This document shows positions 1-4,801 of a stretch of DNA of 7,779 bases, one piece after another. Both the position numbers and the translations under genes were made by a program. The notes below the pieces were generated by a model that was not told where the DNA came from, did no database searches, and saw nothing but the letters and a program-made list of their open reading frames with translations. This DNA comes from Flavobacteriales bacterium (GTDB taxonomy: Bacteria; Bacteroidota; Bacteroidia; Flavobacteriales; Flavobacteriaceae), in NCBI GenBank assembly GCA_015494775.1, contig WGAP01000165.1, positions 1 through 7,779 of the forward strand, in the 5' to 3' direction. How positions within the stretch are numbered: the first letter of the stretch is position 1; every line of letters begins with the position of its first letter.

Positions 1-3
1 GCC

Positions 4-36
4 GGGAAAAATGTTTTTTGCCCATCCGTTTTTTTT
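4..36 (+). terminator. Possible terminator of a gene upstream of the window
   Basis: GGG at 4-6 can pair with CCC at 21-23 and an A-run at 8-11 with a T-run at 16-19, giving a weak interrupted hairpin. A run of eight T follows at 29-36. This resembles a poor intrinsic terminator for a plus-strand gene ending before the window. The stem is AT-rich and contains an A·G mismatch, so it may be fortuitous. Confidence 0.25.
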
Positions 37-46
37 GTGATAATTG

Positions 47-226
47 GTTTTTGGGCGCCTCCCGCACATTGCTTGCGCAATGTCGGGATCGGGCTGTCCG
101 CTAAAATGCGCAGGCGGCCCGCTCTTGCCCTGCAAGCGTGGCGGACATGGCTCCCCACCGGTCGCCCCGTCGCCACGGCAGGCCTACGGCGCGCCGCCCG
201 CGCATAACCGCTCCCATCCCTGGCGC
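47..226 (+). repeat. Structured interspersed element, GGGCGCC...GGCGC type
   Basis: This GC-rich non-coding block has several nested inverted repeats. GCGCC at 55-59 can pair with GGCGC at 222-226 and close the element. Inside is a strong hairpin at 61-87 (CCCG plus ACATTGC against GCAATGT plus CGGG, one bulged C). A second stem pairs TGTCCGC (95-101) with GCGGACA (141-147) and encloses CTTGC/GCAAG (124-136). A small GCC-TAC-GGC hairpin lies at 182-190. The order TTTTTGGGCG, hairpin, TCGGGCTGTCCGCT, hairpin, CCATCCCTGGCGC resembles, from memory, a common intergenic repeat of Bacteroidota genomes; I cannot verify this here. The first 14 bases (47-60) recur exactly at 7312-7325. The short ORFs crossing it look fortuitous. 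Confidence 0.5.
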
Positions 227-232
227 GGGGTA

Positions 233-329
233 GGTCGCTGAGTGATTTTTGCGTAGCAAAAATTGTATCGAAGCGACCAGCCGGGGCTTCGATACACTGC
301 TCACTACGTTCGCAGCACTCAGCCGCCGG
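233..329. repeat. Inverted pair of 38-nt REP-like palindromic units
   Basis: Two copies of the same 38-nt unit face each other: 237-274 (minus orientation) and 286-323 (plus), 11 nt apart. Each consists of GCTTCGATACA, a 19-nt hairpin core, then CACTCAGC. The outer parts are identical in all 19 positions. The cores differ almost everywhere except a central CTACG yet both still fold: ATTTTTGC/GCAAAAAT around a 3-nt loop at 245-263, and CTGC/GCAG plus AC/GT around TAC at 297-315. Each unit also has its own closing stem: GGTCGCT (233-239) with AGCGACC (272-278), and CCGGGGCT (281-288) with AGCC plus CCGG (321-329, one bulged G). The whole pair can alternatively form a four-way junction. The TTCGA...CTCA pattern resembles widespread bacterial intergenic palindromes. 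Confidence 0.75.
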
Positions 330-420
330 CCTTTTCCCGCACGAAAAATCGCGCTTGAATAATGAACACCGAACAATTGATTGCCGGTTTGTAATTTACG
401 TTGCTACTACAAATATTGAA

Positions 421-698
421 GGCGAAACCGCCTTGCGGGTTCGCCGGCCGCCGAGGAAACCGAAGGGTTCCGAGGCATGCAAGGAGACCGTCAGGGCTCC
501 GCAGCACGCGTAGGGAGACGTCGCAGGCGGCTCCCGAAGCCGCGAAGCGAGACCCAAGGGCTCGCGAAGCCCGAGGGGAGACAAACGTGGCGCCGTAGGC
601 GACGCGTGCCGGCTCCCCGAGGTGCGGAACAAGACAAGCGCCGCCGCTTGCAAGGCGCGCAGGCTTGTGGAGCCGCGAAGGCAGACCGCAGGGCTGCC
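421..698 (+). repeat. Tandem array of eight covarying hairpins
   Basis: Eight hairpins follow one another with 9-12-nt spacers. Each reads arm, AC, loop region, GG, complementary arm. Units and arms: 421-445 GGCGAA/TTCGCC; 455-471 GGAA/TTCC; 483-500 GGAG/CTCC; 513-535 GGGAG/CTCCC; 547-565 GCGAG/CTCGC; 575-618 GGGGAG/CTCCCC; 629-668 ACAAG/CTTGT; 680-698 GGCAG/CTGCC. Arms change between units but always stay complementary. Above the arm, the A of AC faces the second G of GG as a mismatch, and the C pairs with the first G. Spacers are related (for example GAAGCCGCGAA at 536-546 and GGAGCCGCGAA at 669-679) and all end in A. Units six and seven carry longer inner hairpins. It is not a CRISPR, because units are degenerate and short. 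It lies entirely upstream of the putative ribB promoter, so it may act as DNA rather than as leader RNA. Confidence 0.75.
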
Positions 699-743
699 GG
701 AGCGCTTTACCCCATAAAAACGAATACGGCCGGGAAATTTGAC

Positions 744-751
744 TAAATTTG
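744..751 (+). promoter_or_regulatory. Putative Bacteroidota -7 box for ribB
   Basis: TAAATTTG matches the TAnnTTTG -7 element of Bacteroidota promoters and ends only 5 nt before the ATG at 757. A start point at the usual distance would give a transcript with almost no leader. I see no good TTG or TTTG at the expected -33 spacing, so the call rests on one box. Confidence 0.4.
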
Positions 752-756
752 TGCCG

Positions 757-1911
757 ATGAAAACGCAAGAACCCGCTTCGGGATTTGACCGTATCGAGGA
801 CGCCATTGACGATATCCGCCAAGGTAAAATCGTGATTGTGGTCGATGACAAAGACCGCGAAAACGAAGGCGATTTTGTGGCGGCCGCCGAAAAAATAAGG
901 CCCGAAACCATCAACTTTATGGCCACCCACGGCCGCGGCTTGATTTGCACGCCCATCACCGAGGAACGCGCCGACCGGCTGAACCTTCCCCTGATGGTGG
1001 ACCAAAGCTCCGACCCGCTGGGAACGGCTTTTACCGTGTCGGTGGATTTGATAGGCCACGGCGTAACCACCGGCATTTCCGCCGCCGACCGCGCCAAAAC
1101 CATTCACGCCCTCATCGACCCGCGGATGACGGCCTACGATTTTCGCCGCCCGGGCCACGTGTTTCCGCTGCGCGCCAAGGACGGCGGCGTATTGCGCAGG
1201 CCGGGCCACACCGAAGCGGCCATCGACCTGGCCCGCTTGGCCGGATTGCAGCCCGCCGGCGTGATTGTGGAAATAATGAACCCCGACGGCAGCATGGCAC
1301 GCTTGCCCCAACTGCGTGAAATTGCCCGCCGGCACGGGCTCAAAATCATTTCCATCGAGGATTTGATACGCTACCGGCTGGAAAAGGACAGCTTGGTTCG
1401 CCGGCTGGAACAATTTCCCCTGGCTACCCGTTTCGGCGATTTTCAAATGACCGTTTACGAGCAAATCAACAAGCGGCACATGCATTTTGCCCTGACTACC
1501 GGCCGTTGGACCCGCGACGACACGGTCCCGGTGCGTGTTTTTTCCATCACCCACAGTTTCGACCTTTTGCACATCCTGCGCCACAGTCCCGACCGCGATT
1601 TGCACCTCTTTTTCGATTATATCCGGGCCCAAGGGCGCGGAGCCGTGATTTTTGTTTACAACAGCCGCAATTGGTCCGAGATGCGGGCGCGCATCCTGCA
1701 ATTGGCCGGAAATATTCGCGAGGGCAAGGACGAACTTCCGCCCATCAAACCCGATGAAAAAGACTACGGCATCGGCGCACAAATCATCCACGATTTGGGC
1801 ATCCGCAAGGTCAATTATCTGACCTTTGCCCGCAAGCAGGAGGAAAAAACCGCCCTCAAAGGTTTTGACATCGAAATCGTGCAAACCACGCCGCTTTTGC
1901 ATGGGAAATAA
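757..1911 (+). CDS. ribB: 3,4-dihydroxy-2-butanone 4-phosphate synthase (RibB) with inactive RibA-like tail
   Basis: This cytosolic riboflavin-pathway enzyme (384 aa) converts ribulose 5-phosphate into 3,4-dihydroxy-2-butanone 4-phosphate and formate. Residues 1 to about 210 form a complete RibB domain: DDKDRENEGD at 30-39 (acidic, metal and substrate-binding loop), THGRGLIC at 57-64, TTGISAADR at 104-112, GHTEA at 150-154 with the catalytic His region, then EIMNPDGSMARLP. Residues from about 215 to 384 align by eye with GTP cyclohydrolase II: PVRV, QGRGAVIF, YGIGAQIIHDLG and a final EIVQTTPL. That half contains no cysteine, so the three zinc ligands of RibA are gone, and the EGRGIGL-type motif is lost. 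It should not have RibA activity; similar degenerate tails are, from memory, usual in Bacteroidota RibB. ATG 757 is preferred over TTG 739, since the TAAATTTG box lies between them. No FMN riboswitch is visible upstream. Confidence 0.93.
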   Translation: MKTQEPASGFDRIEDAIDDIRQGKIVIVVDDKDRENEGDFVAAAEKIRPETINFMATHGRGLICTPITEERADRLNLPLMVDQSSDPLGTAFTVSVDLIGHGVTTGISAADRAKTIHALIDPRMTAYDFRRPGHVFPLRAKDGGVLRRPGHTEAAIDLARLAGLQPAGVIVEIMNPDGSMARLPQLREIARRHGLKIISIEDLIRYRLEKDSLVRRLEQFPLATRFGDFQMTVYEQINKRHMHFALTTGRWTRDDTVPVRVFSITHSFDLLHILRHSPDRDLHLFFDYIRAQGRGAVIFVYNSRNWSEMRARILQLAGNIREGKDELPPIKPDEKDYGIGAQIIHDLGIRKVNYLTFARKQEEKTALKGFDIEIVQTTPLLHGK

Positions 1912-1989
1912 GCATTAAAAATCCGTGTTGTGTTAATGCGCGTTATGCTGTTCCGGATTACGACAACGATGGGGAAAAAAATTAAAAAA

Positions 1990-2106
1990 CCACAGAGTAG
2001 CACAGAGGAAATTTCACAGCGTAACACAGAGTAAAAAATTAAAGTCGGAAATAGCAAAATAAAAAACTCCGTGTAACTCTGTGCCGAACTCTGTGAAACG
2101 CTGTGG
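1990..2106. repeat. CACAGAG/CTCTGTG long inverted repeat, copy 1
   Basis: The left arm begins CCACAGAG (1990) and repeats CACAGAG or near variants four times; the right arm carries four CTCTGTG variants and ends CTGTGG (2101-2106). The arms can fold into one long interrupted hairpin over an AT-rich centre. It lies between the convergent ends of ribB and the SpmA-SpmB gene, where a fold followed by short T or A runs could help terminate transcription from both sides. Similar CACAGAG repeats are, from memory, common between Bacteroidota genes. A 7-bp inverted repeat directly after ribB (GCATTAA 1912-1918, TTAATGC 1933-1939) has no T-run and is not called as a terminator. Confidence 0.85.
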
Positions 2107-2120
2107 TAAAAGAATTAAAA

Positions 2121-2239
2121 CCACAGTGTCGCACAGAGTAGAATTTCACAGCGTAACACAGAGTAAAAAATTATAGTCGGAAATAGTAAAATAAAAAAAC
2201 TCCGTGAGACTCTGTGCCGAACTCTGTGAAACTCTGTGG
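2121..2239. repeat. CACAGAG/CTCTGTG long inverted repeat, copy 2
   Basis: This is a second copy of the preceding element, offset by 131 bp in direct orientation. It again starts CCACAG (2121-2126) and ends CTGTGG (2234-2239). The two copies differ by scattered substitutions and small length changes, some paired across the arms: copy 1 has CGCTGTGG at its right end, copy 2 CTCTGTGG. It ends 21 nt before the stop codon of the minus-strand SpmA-SpmB gene, so it would be in that transcript's 3' end. Confidence 0.85.
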
Positions 2240-2260
2240 TAAAAAAACAGGAAAACACCC

Positions 2261-3541
2261 TTAGGCCAATTCACCGAAAAAGATGTAGGTGATGATGATG
2301 GCCGCAATGATGCCGGCCAAATCCGCCGCCAAGCCGGCCCAAACCGCATAACGCACCTTTTTGATACCCACCGAACCGAAATAGACCGCCAACACATAAA
2401 AGGTGGTTTCGGTGCTTCCTTGCAACACCGAGGTCAGGTGGCCTACAAAACTGTCCACGCCATAGGTTTCCCAACTATTGATCATGGCCGCACGTGCGCC
2501 GCCGCCCGTGAGCGGTTTCAGGAAGGCCGTAGGCAGGCCATCCACGAAGCGAACGTCGGAAAAAAACAGGCCGAAAAAATCGCGCAGTCCGCTCAACACG
2601 AAATCCATCGCCCCCGAAGCCTTAAAGGCACCGATGGCCGTAAGCATGGCCACCAGATAAGGAATAATCGTAACCGCCACGTCAAACCCCCCCTTGGCTC
2701 CGTCGATAAAGGCGTCGTAAACATTGATTTTGGAAAATAAGCCCACACTGATAAACAGGATGATAATGCCCAAGAGCAATCCGTTGCTCAGCAGGCCGGT
2801 AAACTGCGTTATTTCTTCCTGCGTTTTGCCGTGCAAATACCACGACAGCCACAATATGGCCATAAGAGCCAAACCCAGGTAAATCAAGGTAACCGGACTG
2901 AACAACCAACGCAACCAACGGACCGGGCTTTTGAGTTGAATATACATGGTAACCAGCAGTCCCACCAAGGTGGATGCAAAGGTGGCCAAAAGTATGGGCA
3001 CAAACACATCGGTGGGATTGGCCGAATGATGTGCGGCCCTAAGGGCCAAAATGCTCACCGGCACCAAGGTGAGCCCCGAAGTGTTGAGCACCAAAAACAT
3101 AATTTGTGCATCCGAGGCGGTGTCCTTTTTCGGGTTGAGCGTTTGCAGTTCTTTCATGGCTTCGAGCCCCAAGGGCGTGGCGGCATTGTCCAAACCCAAC
3201 ATATTGGCCGAAAAATTCATCATCATGGCACCGTTGGCCGGATGTTCGGGTGGCACTTCGGGAAATATTTTACGGAAAAAAGGTCGTACCAACCAAGCCA
3301 ATTTCTCCACCATCCCGCTACGTTCACCGATTTTCATAATGCCCATCCAAAGGGCCAAAACACCCGTAAGGTAGAGCGATAGTTCAAAGCCCAATTTGGC
3401 CCGCCCGAAAATGGCTTCCATGATTTTGTTGAAAATTTCCGGGTCGGTTTCCATGCCGAAAAAACCCGCCAAAAAGGCCTTGAACACGGCTACCAAAAAG
3501 GCAATCAGAAAAAAAGCCACCCAAATATAATTCAACGTCAT
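2261..3541 (-). CDS. SpmA-SpmB fusion, nucleoside-recognition (Gate) domain membrane protein
   Basis: This 426-aa multi-pass inner-membrane protein joins in one chain what are two genes, spmA and spmB, in Bacillus. The N-terminal half (to about residue 205) holds the SpmA signature NFSANMLGLDNAATPLG and a hydrophobic MTLNYIWVAFFLIAFLVAVF start. The C-terminal half (from about 245) carries the SpmB signatures GLPTAFLKPLTGGGARA and QGSTETTFYVLAVYFGSVG. Several hydrophobic helices lie in each half. Spore-core dehydration is the role known in Bacillus; the organism here shows no sign of sporulation, so a transport or gating role for an unknown solute is more likely. The start codon lies 6 nt after the stop of the acyltransferase gene, so the two are probably co-transcribed. 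No Shine-Dalgarno is visible. Family assignment is firm, function is not. Confidence 0.9.
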   Translation of the reverse strand: MTLNYIWVAFFLIAFLVAVFKAFLAGFFGMETDPEIFNKIMEAIFGRAKLGFELSLYLTGVLALWMGIMKIGERSGMVEKLAWLVRPFFRKIFPEVPPEHPANGAMMMNFSANMLGLDNAATPLGLEAMKELQTLNPKKDTASDAQIMFLVLNTSGLTLVPVSILALRAAHHSANPTDVFVPILLATFASTLVGLLVTMYIQLKSPVRWLRWLFSPVTLIYLGLALMAILWLSWYLHGKTQEEITQFTGLLSNGLLLGIIILFISVGLFSKINVYDAFIDGAKGGFDVAVTIIPYLVAMLTAIGAFKASGAMDFVLSGLRDFFGLFFSDVRFVDGLPTAFLKPLTGGGARAAMINSWETYGVDSFVGHLTSVLQGSTETTFYVLAVYFGSVGIKKVRYAVWAGLAADLAGIIAAIIITYIFFGELA

Positions 3542-3547
3542 AGGTCG

Positions 3548-4738
3548 TTAGACTTTAAAAAATATTTTCCGGCGGTAAAGATATATCGCCAGGAGGATAT
3601 AAAAAGTAAGCACACTCAAAGCATACATCAATGAAGCCGATTCATTATTTCCCAACCAATGCCCCCAGGTGTAATGATACAGCCAATAATGCACCGCCTT
3701 TCCGTGGATTTTGAGCATATAAAAGGTTTTGGCAATAAAGCCGTTGAGGAAAAATACGGCAATGGCATTCATACCCAAGGCAATAAACGGAAAGGCCCAA
3801 CCACGCCAGGAGATAAAGTTGTAAACGAAATGCACCACGGCATAAATCACAAAGGCCAGTCCGGCCATATACAGCACATAGGAGGATGTCCATAGTTTTT
3901 TGCCGAAAGGAAACCAGGGTTTCCACAAAAATCCCAATCCTATTAAAATGCCGCCTAAAATTAATGCATAAATAATCCGGCGCCCGTCCCCGGGCACATA
4001 GAGCAACAGCAATCCCAGCAACATGCCCAGCAATGCCGTGGCAATGGCCGGCAGCGTGGAAAAAAGTCCTTCGGGGTCGTAATCGCCTTGGACGCGTTTG
4101 CCGGCTTCGGGGTCCCAATGACGCCACATGTGGTTGACACCCAAAACTTTCCTGTCGATTTGCGAAGCCAAATTATCGGTTTTGTTCAGCTTTTCGGCAA
4201 TAAGTTGTTCCACCGGAACCGTGCCTTGCAGTTCGTATTTACCGATCATGGCATACCAATAAAATCCCAAGTCTGCGGCAATCAATATCAATAAAAACGT
4301 AAGCGCCGTACGCATGCCCGTTTTTTTCCAGAGCCATTTAAAAAACAAATAAATCAAGGCGGCAAAGAAGAACACCACGCCAATGCGGAACAAAACCCCC
4401 GGTATGCGCAATCGGTCCCAGGTTTTCAAGTAGGGAAATTTCAAAGTATAGGCCGCCAGGAACCAACCCAGCAGGATGAGTTTTATGGTGCGGGTAATAA
4501 TTCGTTTGTAGGTTTTCCAATTATCGGTGGGCCGGTTGTGATAGGCCAGCACAATGGAGGTGCCCACAATGAACAGGAAAAACGGAAAAACCCAATCGGT
4601 GGGCGTAACGCCGAACCATTCGGCATGGTCCAAGGGCCGATAAATATGCGCCCAGGTTCCGGGATTATTTACAATAATCATCAATGCGATGGTCAGACCG
4701 CGAAAAATATCTACGGGAACAATTCTTTTGTTCATCAT
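3548..4738 (-). CDS. COG4299/DUF5009-type membrane acyltransferase (heparan-alpha-glucosaminide N-acetyltransferase-like)
   Basis: This 396-aa integral membrane protein resembles the bacterial relatives of human HGSNAT, which move acetyl groups from acetyl-CoA across a membrane to amino sugars. The N-terminus has the family signature: DIFRGLTIALMIIVNNPG (10-27), then LDHAEWFGVTPTDWVFPFFL, in which H38 corresponds to the proposed active-site His of HGSNAT. About ten hydrophobic segments follow, with a large hydrophilic loop near residues 165-230. The C-terminus (YLYRRKIFFKV) is basic and probably cytoplasmic. The likely substrate is glucosamine or another envelope or imported amino sugar, but nothing nearby (no nag or glycosidase genes) confirms it. 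ATG at 4738 is followed by a second ATG; either may be used. It is followed closely by the SpmA-SpmB gene. The 63-nt gap upstream may hold its promoter, but no clear box is present. Confidence 0.88.
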   Translation of the reverse strand: MMNKRIVPVDIFRGLTIALMIIVNNPGTWAHIYRPLDHAEWFGVTPTDWVFPFFLFIVGTSIVLAYHNRPTDNWKTYKRIITRTIKLILLGWFLAAYTLKFPYLKTWDRLRIPGVLFRIGVVFFFAALIYLFFKWLWKKTGMRTALTFLLILIAADLGFYWYAMIGKYELQGTVPVEQLIAEKLNKTDNLASQIDRKVLGVNHMWRHWDPEAGKRVQGDYDPEGLFSTLPAIATALLGMLLGLLLLYVPGDGRRIIYALILGGILIGLGFLWKPWFPFGKKLWTSSYVLYMAGLAFVIYAVVHFVYNFISWRGWAFPFIALGMNAIAVFFLNGFIAKTFYMLKIHGKAVHYWLYHYTWGHWLGNNESASLMYALSVLTFYILLAIYLYRRKIFFKV

Positions 4739-4801
4739 TACCGCCGCTTATCAAAAATTGTATAATAATACGAAAAAATGCGGATAACGGATAAAAAGAT
4801 G

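Noticed and set aside
237..323. tRNA-like fold containing TTCGATAC, reminiscent of a T-loop
   Set aside because: The junction has no unpaired linkers, there is no anticodon arm of proper size and no acceptor end; the inverted unit pair explains the sequence.
388..413. TTTGTA/TACAAA inverted repeat as an operator
   Set aside because: It is only six base pairs with a 14-nt gap in AT-rich DNA; too weak to support.
421..698. CRISPR array
   Set aside because: Units are imperfect and self-complementary, spacers are only 9-12 nt and related to each other, and no cas gene is present.
739..756. TTG start at 739 for ribB
   Set aside because: It would include the TAnnTTTG box in the coding sequence and adds six residues not needed by the family; ATG 757 is better.
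421..756. FMN riboswitch upstream of ribB
   Set aside because: None of the conserved RFN-element blocks is recognisable, and the putative promoter lies downstream of the structured region.
319..1902. 527-codon ORF on the minus strand opposite ribB
   Set aside because: It runs antisense through the whole RibB gene, shows no recognisable motif, and is explained by GC-rich codon bias leaving stops absent on the other strand.
2831..3382. 183-codon plus-strand ORF opposite the SpmA-SpmB gene
   Set aside because: It is a Gln/His/Gly-rich shadow of a well-supported membrane protein gene.
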